A program made the translations under genes and the position numbers. The notes under the pieces were generated by a model, which saw nothing but the letters and a program-made list of their open reading frames with translations, ran no database searches and was not told the DNA's origin. Source: Tetragonia tetragonoides (taxonomy: Eukaryota; Streptophyta; Magnoliopsida; Caryophyllales; Aizoaceae). Taken from it: a stretch of DNA of 64,000 nt. Positions 35,538 to 47,606 of this stretch are shown piece by piece. The stretch spans positions 12,400,001-12,464,000 of the forward strand of contig CM076146.1 of NCBI GenBank assembly GCA_038025085.1, written 5' to 3'. Within the stretch, counting starts at the first letter, position 1, and each line of letters begins with the position of its first letter.

Positions 35538-35554
35538 AGATTAATTCATTACGT

Positions 35555-36179
35555 ACGTCCTGGCGTCAGTAACTCAATGTGGCCAAAACGAGCGCAATGA
35601 ACCGAAGCCGCATTCCTAGCTTCTCATAAAGTTTCTTGAAAAGCCAGACGAACCGAACAAAAAATTTCTTGAATTCACAAGCATAAATAAACAAATATAA
35701 TAAACAAAATTTGCCAAAAACAACCCTTCTACAAATACAAGTTTTAGTCAAAAACCCTCCTTAAGTTTTTTTAAAAGTCCTTATAAATTTCAACACCTTA
35801 GGCTTTTGAAGTCACCTAGCTATCAACCCTTTGCAAGGTTTCAAGCCAAAAAATGGCCAGATCAACAATATTATTTCAAGTGAAAGGTACATTAAATTAC
35901 TGTTGTCCTTTTCCAATCAATGAGATTTACAATAATTTCTAATTCAAAAAAAGAAAAAAAAACCCGATCGAAATTAAAATACTCATCATTAGAGCATCTT
36001 CTATACTATAATCCTGTGGGTGTTTACTTGTATCACGTGATCAAGACAAAAACCTCTTGTATAATATCCTCTCTCCCAATGCTATAATCTAATTAATAAC
36101 ATGTTATTGTGGTACCCAATGTAGGATAAGATGATGAGACAAACCAGTTTATGAAAACTCCAACTTCTATTTTTATTGA
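35555..36179. other. no gene; one possible poly(A) tail
   Basis: An A-rich run at 35946-35962 after AATTTCTAATTC may be another retro-insertion tail, but no flanking duplication was found. Confidence 0.35.
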
Positions 36180-36450
36180 AATTTTTTAACTTTGTTAAAT
36201 TTTATTTGTTTAACTTAATTTTATTGAATCTTGTTGAATTTTGTTTATTATACTGAATATTGTTTATTGAATTTTATTATTATTGTTGAACTTTTTGTTT
36301 TGTTGATTCAAGTGTTTTATGTAACAAGTTTGTTGGTTTCTTTAATTTTTTTGAATTTTGTTAACTTTGTTTATTTTTGTTTATTCTACTTAACTTTGTT
36401 GAACATTGTTGAATTTTGTTTATTATACCAAATTTTGTTTATTTTACTTT
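36180..36450 (+). repeat. T-rich degenerate tandem repeat
   Basis: Variants of TTGTTGAATTTTGTTTATT recur many times, generating a long but meaningless Phe/Leu/Val-rich frame. Confidence 0.7.
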
Positions 36451-38457
36451 GTGATGAATGTTTTTTCAGGTGTTTTTTCTTAACCTCACAAAGCTTACCA
36501 AAAATCTTGAATTATTGATGCTTTTAGGAAGCGAAGACCTTTTCTAGATCACTTTAATCTTTGTTTGATGTTACAACATATTGCCATGTTTCTTTTCTTT
36601 ATCGATTTTGTACATGTGAGGAAATTCTGTAGAAAATAAAATTGGTTTGGACCCCTATTTTAAATACCAATTTGGTAATCGGGAGAAGGTAAATGATCCA
36701 CGAATTCGGCGCAAGCAACAAATGTATAGCCCGACCTCCTGAAAAGAAACGACGAGAAACAACTGCCACGAATAACCATTCTTCCAATAAAGCGGTTTAA
36801 GCAAATGAACTCAAGAGGCCCTAATTTTCATTGTTCGGGTTAAAGCTTTTAACGCATATTACTTGCTTGCTCGACGATGGTAAACATTGGAAAGGAAAAA
36901 TGAGTTGGATTTCGAGGGAAAAAAATCTCGTCTAGGACATTTCACAATAAAACAATTAAAGATAGCACTTTTTATTCCAAACATAACATTCCGGTCACTG
37001 TAAAACCGTCTACATGAGTTTTTGTTCAGGTGAAGGTACTATAACATGGGTTTTAAATTTAAAATGGAATGAATTTCGAAGGGTGTTTGACAATTTTTCA
37101 TAAATATAAACGAACCTTGTCAGAGCCAAGTATCAGTTATCCCAGAGCTGTTAAACTCGCATTAATTCGTTTCCTTAGTCTTTGTTCCTTATTTCTTCTC
37201 TTCTGTTTCTTTAATTCAGCCGCCAAAATTTAAACCAAAAATATATATTTAGAGGAACAGAAATAGCCACTGGATATGCAAATTCCCAAAAAAGGGAACC
37301 TTTCAACGTTGCAATTTGCAAATCTCACCGTCAATGCTGGAGCGTGTGGGCATACATCGGTTGCAGGGGACTCACGAAGCTGATCAATAATAGGCTGTTT
37401 TCCTTTTGATTGCCCTGTTTGTCCATTACCCTGTTCCTAAATCCAAATTTATTGTCCAAATGAATAAATTAGGTAAAGTAAGTGTAGCTACACATTTACT
37501 CCATGGTGAAATTCGGTAGTTGCAAATCACAAAAATTCATGAGGAGGCCTCATCTATGAGGCATGATACAAATGAGCAGAATAGTGATACCAACATACAT
37601 GAAAACTGTTACTTCCAGAAAAAAAAAAAAGTGATACTTTGTGTATGAATCCGCCTCATAAGAGAGTTTTTCCTTACATATTAACCCGTTTTGGATCCAG
37701 ATTTTTCATAATACCGAGTATTGAATTTGAGATGTTGGTAAGTGGTGATGGGAGATAATAATATTTTAGAAGTTTTGAGTCAAATTTGTTGAAAGGTTAC
37801 GCCCACCAAAAAAAAAAAAAAAACATGCATTCTCGATGTTGATAAATGATGACCAGAGATATATATGGATGCAATAGCACATTTGTCCACATGTTTCTAC
37901 TCTTACTAGAGCAAACGTAACATTTAAGAATATAGGATGCAACCACAAGAGCGCAATATAAAGTTGTATGTAATCTTGCATAAATAGTAGGGAGATTGTT
38001 TTCAAGAATACCGCTTTTGAAAACATAATTAAGAAAGTTTATAGCCGACACACAATAATATAACATTTTACTTTTTTCCAATTATGTTTGTACATAATTG
38101 TGATTTATGATCCCTCATTTTTGGAATTAATTTCGTGTGAAATAAAAATAAAAACAAAAACATAGTAATATCCCCACAAGACTCCACCCATGATTAGAAT
38201 TACTTGATCGACGTGGGATCGGTGTATGAATTCGATCTACTCGTAATTGTTTTAACAAGAATCATTTCGAACTTTGTTGATTCTTGGTGAAATTTGAAAA
38301 GAAACCCTTAATAGAAATGATAAAAGGAGAACAACCATAAGTCATCTTCAATACGTCAATGCTCATAATTGATATTATTGAATCTTTTTAAGAGAGGAAA
38401 AAATAAAAACCGAAAATTACATCGATTAGAACCTGAATAAAAGGGTCAGTCCAATAG
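36451..38457. other. unassigned; contains a small A-tailed insertion at 37591-37629
   Basis: No ORF with a domain. At 37591-37629 a 39-bp A-tailed piece lies between copies of AGTGATAC (37583-37590 and 37630-37637). A run of A at about 37808-37823 has no clear flanking duplication. Confidence 0.35.
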
Positions 38458-38940
38458 TTAGTTACTCCTTTTATAAACTTGAATAATGCAATATTCATTC
38501 GGGGGGATTAAAGGAAGATCAATACAATCATAGACAACCAGACTAACCTTATCAGAATCGTGTTCAAATTTCACGCCCTTTTGCACACGTGATTTTTGAA
38601 CTCTTTTGCCCTTCTCATGACTCGGTCCTGGGAATTGTGGATCAATATTTAAAAGCAATTCACCGTAGGTATCTAGAGTCTCTAGGGAGCATGGATCAAT
38701 TGAAGAAAGTGTTGCATCGAGCTCGGTGTGGGTAAGAAATTGGTCTATATCATGCAACGATTGATCTCCTCCTATATTTTGGTCATGAAGGGAGGGTGAA
38801 ACAAGGGCAGCTTGATCATCTAGCCATAAAGGTCTATCCTGAGTATGAAGAATAGTAGTAATGGATGTACGTGGAGTAGTACTGGATGAGCTAGGAGTAA
38901 AATCTCCAATACTCCAATTGTATGGTACTTGATCGCTCAT
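38458..38940 (-). CDS. orphan 160-aa hypothetical protein
   Basis: A minus-strand ATG-to-TAA frame of 160 codons in AT-rich DNA. The product starts MSDQVPYNWSIGDFTPSSSS. It has an acidic Leu/Asp-rich middle (IDQFLTHTELDATLSSIDP, LLLNIDPQFPGP), a basic patch (KGKRVQKSRVQK) and ends VYKRSN. No signal peptide or membrane segment is visible. The composition resembles disordered regulatory proteins, but I recognise no family. It has no obvious TE context within 500 bp apart from a SINE. It may be a small gene, one exon of a larger gene, or a captured fragment. Confidence 0.45.
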   Translation of the reverse strand: MSDQVPYNWSIGDFTPSSSSTTPRTSITTILHTQDRPLWLDDQAALVSPSLHDQNIGGDQSLHDIDQFLTHTELDATLSSIDPCSLETLDTYGELLLNIDPQFPGPSHEKGKRVQKSRVQKGVKFEHDSDKVSLVVYDCIDLPLIPPNEYCIIQVYKRSN

Positions 38941-39090
38941 GTATGTCTAACTTTTAACTAAACATGCACCACAAAATAGTGAACTTGCATGGTTTTCGTG
39001 TCGGCTCAAAATTGATCACGTTATGCCAACCAAAACTTAACATATATTTTAATGCATGTACAAACTTTATGTGTATATCTCTTTTAATTT

Positions 39091-39262
39091 TTTTTGGGTC
39101 TGAGACCGTCCGGTTGAATCCGAACCAAGCCGGGTGGGATCACAAGGGCGGGAAAGCTCTCCCAACAAGTATTTAACACTGCTGCATTCACAGAGTCTCG
39201 AACTCGAGATCACTGCTTAAGGTAGAAGAGTCCCTTACCAACTCATCTAAGTACTTGTTGGT
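39091..39262 (-). mobile_element. tRNA-derived SINE, 172 bp
   Basis: On the minus strand it has an A box within GATGAGTTGGTAAGGGAC and a B box GAGTTCGAGACTC. It ends in an A-rich tail. A perfect 17-bp target duplication, TATATCTCTTTTAATTT, flanks it (39074-39090 and 39263-39279). Confidence 0.88.
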
Positions 39263-39279
39263 TATATCTCTTTTAATTT

Positions 39280-39782
39280 AACATAGTGAATCCAATAAGA
39301 AGAGTACATATGTTGTTTTGTACCTTTTCTTGTCAAATTAACCAAAAGAACGTTGACAACGTTAACGGTTTCGGAAATTGGGAAAAATATGAGGATGCCA
39401 CTTGTACATGCCACAGCTTAACCGGAAGGAAAAATCGTTTGCACTACGTACTTGTTTATCGGCGGGTCCTAAGCATATTCACCAGTATTTTTTTTTTCTT
39501 TTTGTCGCAACATCAAGGACTATCAACAATTATGGGCTACCATGGGCGTTTCAGCTGTGCCCTACGTCATGGTTACAGGTGCCAGAAAACGAGAAAGGGC
39601 TTTCTATATGGTGAGCTTGTAAGTAGTTTTGAAATTTCTACTCCCCAAAAGGCACATTCCCACTCATAAAATCAATGGTAAAATCTTATCGAATCTGTGT
39701 AAATTAGTGACAGCACCTTAAACAATAAGTGAATAACAGTGGTAATACCTTACCAATTAGCACTGGCGAGATCTTACCCAAT
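39280..39782. other. no gene recognised
   Basis: A 127-aa frame here (39286-39669) has no domain and crosses a T run; I do not regard it as coding. Confidence 0.35.
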
Positions 39783-41156
39783 CAGTAAGAACCGATATCA
39801 TGAAAGATGTCAAAATTCTGCTACCAGCGTTTTACTGAATAGACAAACCGAAGGGACAATCAAAGGAACTACCCAGTAGCGCGGAAATTGAACTAGTAAT
39901 GTTTTTAGAAAGACTCCCGCTCATATAAAACATATGAGTACCCAAGAATAATGGTTCGGGGGCGAAGGTACAAGGTAGGAAGGTATTAGGCACCAAACTC
40001 GTCCGTTTATGACGGCCTTTACTAACTCAAATTTGCTGAATAATTTAAAGACATAACTTTCACACAAAATCGGATTAACAACCTAGATTAGACTATTAAA
40101 TGGTTCATCACAAGTATCACAACATTATTTATTAACCCATTCTTAGATAGTGCATTCGATTGGCAAGTTGAGCATTACAACAACATGACATGCTTATTTA
40201 CAGAATTGAAAGACAATATTTAGGAAACAATAAAAGGAATGATTAGCATGATATCTACATTTTGACGACTACTAGAAAATAAACAATTAGACAAGAAAGT
40301 TGATTTCAGTACTCACGAGTTTAGTACCTCAACTACAGGCTATTTAGCAATTGAATAGTAAAAATAGATCTCAAGCAAAGAAAGAGGGGGAAGCTCAGTG
40401 TCAATACTCTTGAGAATAAAATTGTTTATGAAAGAAAGAGGGAGAAGCTCAGTGTCAATACTCGTGAGAATAGAGGTGTTAAATGTTGAATGTGTGAATG
40501 AAACTAAAGGTCGAGTTCGGTATTTATAGGGGACGAAGTACGGTCCCCGGGTTGAAAAGATAGAGTCGTGGGGTGAAAAACCGGAGAAAATAGTTGTGGA
40601 CAGTTAAGCGCAGCGAGTGCCGCTAGCGCCCCTAAAAGCGTGTCAAGGACTTGCGCGACCCTGAAAATAGAGGATAAGGTGAGCTTGCCCAGCTGGCGAG
40701 TCAGGGCGGCGCGACCCTGGCCACGTCCGGGGCCGCTGGCGGCTCATGCGAGTGCCGCCGGTGGCCCTGAGGCTGCCGCTGGATGTCGTCATCTAACAAC
40801 ATGGAGACATCCGGCCTTTTGGGATTTTCCGTACGATTTTGAATATTACGAAATGATTTTGAATAGATTGGAATGTGGAAAGACCGATTTACCCTTTATG
40901 TGCTGAAAAGACGAGTTTACCCTTGATTATCCCGAGGAGGATATCTTTGTAACCGAGGGTCGGAAAAAGGCAGAAGAGACGTCGTTGGAAAGCTCTTGAT
41001 AAAGCCTTTTAAATGTGATAGAGATGAATGGGCTGTTTGGAAAATTTGAGATCTCATTTTACCTATCAAAGAAAAATAGCATTTAAGAATATAAATTACT
41101 CATTTTATCATCGAGCTTTTACGGAGAAATTTAAAGACACTTTTTAGGCGTCTACA
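39783..41156 (-). mobile_element. LTR C of a reduced Tat/Ogre-like element
   Basis: On the minus strand it starts TGTAGACGCC at 41156, like the LTRs at 58612 and 60623. It has a TATA box (CCCTATAAATACC, plus about 40519-40531) and ends near GGTTCTTAC at 39783-39792. It aligns in order with the LTR starting at 41325: ...ACTCCCGCTCA..., TTAGGCACC/TTAGACACC, GGTTCATCACAAG, GAAGCTCAGTGTCAATA. A 54-bp block (40376-40483) is duplicated inside it. Confidence 0.7.
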
Positions 41157-41324
41157 ACTGGCTCTCTATGAATTGCAGCTTTTACTTACTCGGGGTAGAT
41201 ATGGGTAGTTAATTTTGCCAAACCACAATGCAAATGATGCAAGTGATGGAACATGTCACTAATTAATTAAGCAAAATTAATTTTGATTCTCACCCTCTTA
41301 GATAATCCCTATTGAAGTCGCCAC
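41157..41324 (-). mobile_element. residual internal region with primer binding site
   Basis: Only about 170 bp separate the two LTRs. On the minus strand it begins TGGCGACTTCAATAGGGAT (plus 41305-41323), close to the primer-site candidate at 62139, and has no coding capacity. Confidence 0.6.
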
Positions 41325-42070
41325 TAAATTCAAGGAATCGTCAATTTAGAAAAGCATTTGAAAGACATTGAATTGAAGGAAAACCATGAAAGAGTTCAAA
41401 ATTATTCTACCGTCACATTATCGAATGGACGACCCAATAGATAGAAAATCGAACTACTCATGTTTTTAGAATGACTCCCGCTCAGATAGAACAAGTAAGT
41501 ACCAAAGAATGAGGGTTCAGGGCGAATGTACAAATTGGAAAGGTTTTAGACACCCAACTCGCCCTTTTAAACTCAAGTTTTCTTAATGTACTGATGACAA
41601 TTCCCACACAAAACCATATTAACAACCTATACTAGACTCTTAATTGGTTCATCACAAGCATTGCAACATTTATTATTTACTCATATTTTAACATGCATTT
41701 GATTGACAAGTTGAGCACTTCAACGACCAGCACAATGAACATGCTTTGCACAAGAATTAAAGACAATATATTTAGGAAGCAGTAAAGAACATGATTAGCA
41801 TGATATCTACATTATAACAACTAGAAAATAAACAGGAATGCAAGTAATTGATTGATCCATCAAGATTTTAGTACCTGAACTGTAGACTATTAATAGTAAA
41901 AAAAGAGGGGGAAGCTCAGTGTCAATATTACTGAAAATAGAGGTATATGCTCCATACTGTGTATTTTGAATGAGGGGTCGAAGGGTGTATTTAAAGTGGA
42001 CGGAGTAGGTTTTACGGGTGAAAGGATAGGAAGCCTCGAAGAAATCAAATGGAAAAGATAAGGAGGGTCG
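41325..42070 (-). mobile_element. LTR D, left part (interrupted by a LINE)
   Basis: This is the second LTR of the reduced element, with a minus-strand TTTAAATA TATA-like motif at about 41988-41995. It is broken after the 14-bp LINE target site GATAAGGAGGGTCG (42057-42070). The rest resumes at 58460-58611. Confidence 0.65.
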
Positions 42071-42293
42071 AGTCAACTAAAATATTGATAGGTCGGCCAA
42101 ATATAGTATGAATATAGTAAAGTAAAGTGAAAGAAGGCGCACCTCAAGCTGGACATAAAGCTCAACAGGCGCACGTTATTGTGGCTTTGACTAACGTGCA
42201 CCAATAAGCTCCGATGTTGAGAAACGGACGCCGGAAGATGAAGAAGAACTTAGGGGCTCAACCTCCGGGGAGGGGGAGGGGGCGCGGTTCAAA

Positions 42294-45200
42294 CACTACA
42301 ACAAATCACCACTTGTGCCACAGTTACACCCGTGACACAAGATTAAATTTTCTGTGGCTGTGCTATGTAGCCACGGGAAAACTGTCTGACTGATCCCGTG
42401 GCACAAGTGATCGTGGCTAGGAAATTGCCACGGAAAAATAGGTTCCGTGGCATACTTGAATTTTATTGCCACATTTACATCCGTGGCTATTAGATTATTT
42501 TAGCCACTAGTACTAACGTGGCAAGACAAATATATCTATGACTAATAGCTCATCTAGCCACGAGTTATAATGTGGCGAAAAATTGTAGATGCCACAAAGC
42601 TTAATGTGGCTAGCTATATAATCTATCATTTACATCCTGTGGCAAAAATTGCTAGCCAAATTGAATCATGGCTGATTATATTAACATTGCTTTAAGAATA
42701 TGACTAAAATTATATAAAAGAATGTACATGATAGAAAAATATAATACGAGGCACTTGCTACTTGGTTCAATTACAACCAATGAACCAATAATATATATAA
42801 ATACTATTTCAAATCGGTTTTATAATAAATCATCCCATGTTCTCTAGTTACATCATATATCAAAAGGAACAAAAATGAAAATAAGTACGAAAAACCTAAA
42901 TTCAAACGTTGAATGCAAAAATTAGTATAAAGTATGTTTCATGGCCTATGTAGTATAAACTCAGTAGATAAAATGTCAACAATGTTCTCCGCTTTGTATT
43001 GAAAGGTTGTCCAAAAAAAAACTCATTGCACCAATTCACGAAAAGTCTTCATATTCACAACCTATCCACAATAATCCAGGCACCTACAAGCAATTGAAAA
43101 ATGTCAAAAAGGTGCAATAAAAATTACCTATTTTTTTCAATTAACAATACCAACACCACTACATATATGTTTGGATATTAAAAGAACCATAATTAAATAT
43201 AGATTCCCTCTACATTGTGTTTTGTTTCAAAATTGTTTTGATAACATCTGATAAAATGGAACCCATATATTCACCTATTCTCTTCTGGATACCACCCTAA
43301 CATCCATCCCACCCTCAACACATATTCACAGGTATAGAAGCAACCCTAGAAGCAAATAATAGAGATACAGAGAACAACACAGACAACAATACACAGCAGA
43401 CACAACAGTTGTCGCTCTCGGAAACAGAGGAAACAAAACATAAATAGAAAAGAAAAATAGTTCAGCAGAGGCAGGAAGTTACAAGTCCAACATGCTATCG
43501 CCAACACATTCATTGACTACTACATCCAAAACATACGGTACAATAGTTTGACCATAGGCACGCAAGTATCCATGAGTATTGATTCCAACTATTTGTAGAA
43601 AAATTAAAATTTGCATATAACTAAACCAAAAGAGTAACTAACATTTGCAATTTGCATCGATGATGAACAATTAAAGATTCAAAAAGTAAACACGAGCTTG
43701 AAGGGAGAATTACCTGGGCAGACTAATAAAGATGAAATGATGTTCCAATGTGGCGTGAAATTAATAAAACTTGCACGTACAAAGGTTACAAAGGGGAATT
43801 ATTCATCAAACTCGTATAATTCATTGAAATATCCATGACAACATCAACAGCTTTGCACCTGCAAAGGGGAGCAAAGTTGATCATGCATAGAGATATTCAT
43901 TTTCACCTTGCTATACACTTAATACTTATTTATGGCTCAAGCACACAACTTACTGCTTACAATATATTAACTACGGTGAAACTTTAAATAATATTTAACA
44001 TGAAACCTGAAAAACTCACCAAACAGTCCCTCAAAATCTGACTTAGAAGTCCCCAACTAAAAGAAAAAGAAAGGTCTGACTTAGAAGTTGCACCTGCACA
44101 AGGAAGTAAACCAAACATTTTAAACAAACAAAATCGTCCCCTACCCTCATATTTCCATCATAACTCTGCTATTCTAACAGATGATAGGATAAAAAGTAGT
44201 TTCTAGGACACATAAATTTTACATTATTCACTCATTTAGTTTTCAAAAATACCCAAAGGACTGTTATAACACCATTGTGGCAAAGACATGTAGATATCAC
44301 ATTCTTCACAAGTCCATAAGTCTGATATGTTCTTACATTATTTAGTCCGCTTAGTAAGAGTTAAGGATCTTGTTTTTTATATACTTTTATTCACTCTAAC
44401 TAATGGACCCCAATTAATCACATTAAAAAGAACAATGTAGTACATTCTCCATGAATACGAGATTTTGGAAAACTTGCAAAGAAGTCCTAACGTAATCCTC
44501 AGTAAATGTATTCTCATTTGGCTTCAAAGCAGAAGTTTGGACTTCAACAAAAGCACCAGGTGTTAAGTTTAGGAGGCTTCATAACTTAACAAAGTGAGGT
44601 GGCAATACATATGTATGGCAGTCACTTGTTTATGTTATAGTGGCAAACAATAATGTCCATTTTGTACTATGGTGTTAGAGGTCTCACACAATATCTCAGG
44701 CATATGGTCAATTAGATGTATATATACTGTTCAATGACGTCGACAATAAAATTATCTCATGACCCATGTTTAGCTGGATAACATATATTGGAAGACTGGG
44801 CACTGACTGCCACAGTGTCACCTCCCTAGCTCCATTATATTAAAACAATATTCTAGTTCAACACAAAACCCTCCTCCAACGCTGCCTCTCCATGTAACCA
44901 GAAGACGAATAGTGACCATAAGCATAAGTATCAACTTATAAAAAAAATAAATCAATCGTTTCTATTAAACCCCATCGTCACCCTGAATTTGGCAATCAAT
45001 CCAATCGGCCTGCTAATGGAGAAGGCTATTCAGTGCCATTTCAGTTCATCAAGTTTCAGGAATTTAACTTATGTCCAATTCTAAAAATCCACCCATGATT
45101 TAGACCTGTTAACAACCCAAATGAATATTGAATATGGAATTGTGACATCAGCCACATAAAAATGAAAATATAGCCCTAATATAGAAAATACTTCCCCAAA

Positions 45201-46010
45201 ATTGACAAAGTAACCCTAAAATGAGTCAACTCCAAAATTTGATGCCTCGAATGAAAATTCAGCGCCTAAAATGAAAAATTCAGCACATAAAACAAAAAAT
45301 TCAGCCCAAATATCATACAAAACAGACATCTATAGACGGAAATTTCGGGACTTAAATCAAGCGTTTAGCCCCAACAAATTGAATACAAAACGTAATGATT
45401 CCAGCAAAACTATCAAAAATTCAAAATCAAAACAAGAAAAAGACAAGATACATACCGATGTAGTCAAGCAATCGTTGCTCTAGCAAAACCTCACAGAGTC
45501 ACGACATTCTTCACCTTCTTTTAAGCAGAAAACGATGAGATTTAACAATGAAAGGTTGTGTAAGTTGCGGTTTTCCATTGGAGCAAAGGGAGAGACTGGG
45601 ATGAGACGTGAGCTTTACACGCTTGGGCTTTGTGTTGATTTTTTTTTTTTTTTTTTTCAATGCTTGCCCTGGGTTAAAATTAGTGAATTGCTAAATACCG
45701 CCCCTTTTTACTAGCTACCGCCCCCCCAATTTCCAATTTTACCCTCCTCCCTTTTCCTCACTCACTCTCACTCATCCTCTCTTCCTCACTCACTCTCACT
45801 CATCCTCACCACCACACCGGCAACCACCACCACTCACGGCACAACCACCACCGGTAAATTTTTTTTTGCGCATTTTTTTTGCACAGTCGTCTGAAATTTT
45901 CGACTCACCCTTGGGTGAGTCGTCTGCTAGAGGGGTGAGTCGGAAATTTCAGACGACTCACCCAAGGGTGAGTCGAAAATTTCAGACGACTGTGAAAAAA
46001 AAAATTATTA

Positions 46011-46061
<51 letters not shown>

Positions 46062-46079
46062 TATTGTTATTATTATTAA

Positions 46080-46118
<39 letters not shown>

Positions 46119-46259
46119 TGATTATTGCTTAATTAATTAAAAATGTGAACTAGCTCGGCACCGATTTACCGGCTCCTCCCCTCTACCATTTCACATTTTT
46201 AATTAATTAAACAATAATCAGTAATAATAATAATAATAATATTAATAATAATAACAATA

Positions 46260-46291
<32 letters not shown>

Positions 46292-46838
46292 TAAATAATA
46301 ATAATAATTTTTTTTTTTGCACAGTCGTCTGAAATTTTCGACTCACCTTGTGCAAAAAAAATGCGCAAAAAAAAATTTACCGGTGGTGGTTGTGCCGTGA
46401 GTGGTGGTGGTTGCCGGTGTGATGGTGTGGTGGTGAGGATGAGTGAGAGTGAGTGAGGAAGAGAGGATGAGTGAGAGTGAGTGAGGAAGAGAGGATGAGT
46501 GAGAGTGAGTGAGAGTGAGTGAGGAAAAAGGGGTGAGGGTAAAATTGGAAATTGGGGGGGCGGTAGCTAGTAAAAAGGGGGCGGTATTTAGTAACACCCT
46601 AAAATTATTGGTCAATAAGTTCACCGCAAAAATATGTTGGCCACGACTAATTATATTCCTAGCTAAACTCGTGGCAGTGTTACCTTTGCCACGGGTAAAT
46701 CATTACCGTGGCCTAATTTCGGAAAAAAATTTGCATTTTCAATTACAACTTTTTCTTCCCGTGGCAAGAAGAAAAATTGCCACGAATTTTAAATTCCCGT
46801 GGCATAATTCATGGAACAAGTGAACATTTGTTGTAGTG
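42294..46838. mobile_element. non-autonomous CACTA element, 4.5 kb
   Basis: The ends are CACTACAACAAATCACCAC and inverted CACTACAACAAATGTTCAC. The 3-bp target duplication AAA is at 42291-42293 and 46839-46841. Both subterminal regions (42300-42680 and 46630-46830) carry many GCCACGG/CCGTGGC motifs in both orientations, the layout of transposase-binding repeats. No ORF above about 100 aa and no transposase domain, so it is non-autonomous. The middle (42700-45600) has no gene I can see. A fold-back element is nested at 45683-46599. Confidence 0.9.
45683..46599. mobile_element. MULE-like fold-back element nested in the CACTA element
   Basis: Two arms of about 420-460 bp are near-perfect reverse complements. 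They begin CTAAATACCGCCCC...TTTTTACTAGCTACCG, then CT-rich sequence, GGTAAATTTTTTTTTGCGC, and long ATT/AAT repeats. The loop is about 40 bp (around 46148-46188). TAAAATTA flanks both sides (45675-45682 and 46600-46607). Long arms and an 8-9 bp target site fit Mutator-like fold-back elements. No ORF. Confidence 0.8.
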
Positions 46839-46840
46839 AA

Positions 46841-47606
46841 ATGGTAACACCTGCTTCTGGGCTTGAACAACCATTAGAGCCTTTGCAATTTGGAAGTTGA
46901 CTCCCTGGCGAACTGGGTAACTTGGAGGAAGGGCATGTAATTGATGATCCATCGGAGCATGAAATGCCGATTTCGATACCGGCGAGTGCAGCTCGCAAGC
47001 TGAATTTTTCTGATAGCTCTGCTCAGCCCACACCTGAGGGAAACACCATTACTACCTAGGTTCAAATAAATCAGAATATTAACTGTGAAAATATAGCCAT
47101 GAAGACGGGTATGGCTCTCTCGTTTGTTTCGCCATTACTAAAGGGAAGCTCAAAGGTAGTTCAACTCAACCCTGCTACTCTCAAAGCACACGAAGAGGCT
47201 TGGAGTACTGCTCTCATTGGGTATGTTTTAGGGAATTCCCCATTTTCAAGGATGTACTGCAATTTGTTCAAGGAGTTTGGCACTTTGTTGACCAACCCCG
47301 AGTTCATTTACATCATGCTTGCTATTACATCTTCAGATTTAAATCAATTGCGCATAGAGATGAAATTCTTAAATCTGGGCCTTATTTCTTTATTAATCAT
47401 CTGATTATGCAGCGAATTTGGGAACCTGAATTTATTTTTGATAAAGAACTTTTACGTATTATCCCTTTTGTGGGTTAAATTCCCTGAATTGCCAATCCAT
47501 TGCCGGGAACCTGATAATCTGAGTCGCGTGGCTAGTTTTGTGGGGAAATCCCTTCATACTGATGCCTTAACTGCAAACCTTGAACGCATAGCTTATGCAC
47601 GAATAT
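46841..47606 (+). pseudogene. LINE ORF1, 5' part
   Basis: The frame starts MVTPASGLEQ at 46841, immediately after the CACTA element. The N-terminus is acidic. A DUF4283-like domain follows: VVQLNPATLKAHEEAWSTAL, then HRDEILKSGPYFF, then RVASFVGKSLHTDALT. Frame changes occur near 47235 and 47472, with in-frame TGA (about 46898) and TAG (about 47057). It is interrupted by the Gypsy insertion after ...YARI and continues at 54384. Confidence 0.75.

Noticed and set aside
36231..36518. 95-aa Phe/Leu/Val-rich ORF resembling a membrane protein
   Set aside because: Produced by the T-rich degenerate repeat.
40640..40906. 88-aa Ala/Pro/Arg-rich ORF
   Set aside because: GC-rich block inside LTR C, no domain, matching block in LTR D not conserved as a frame.
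45866..46132. ORF with Tyr/Leu runs
   Set aside because: ATT repeat in the fold-back arm.
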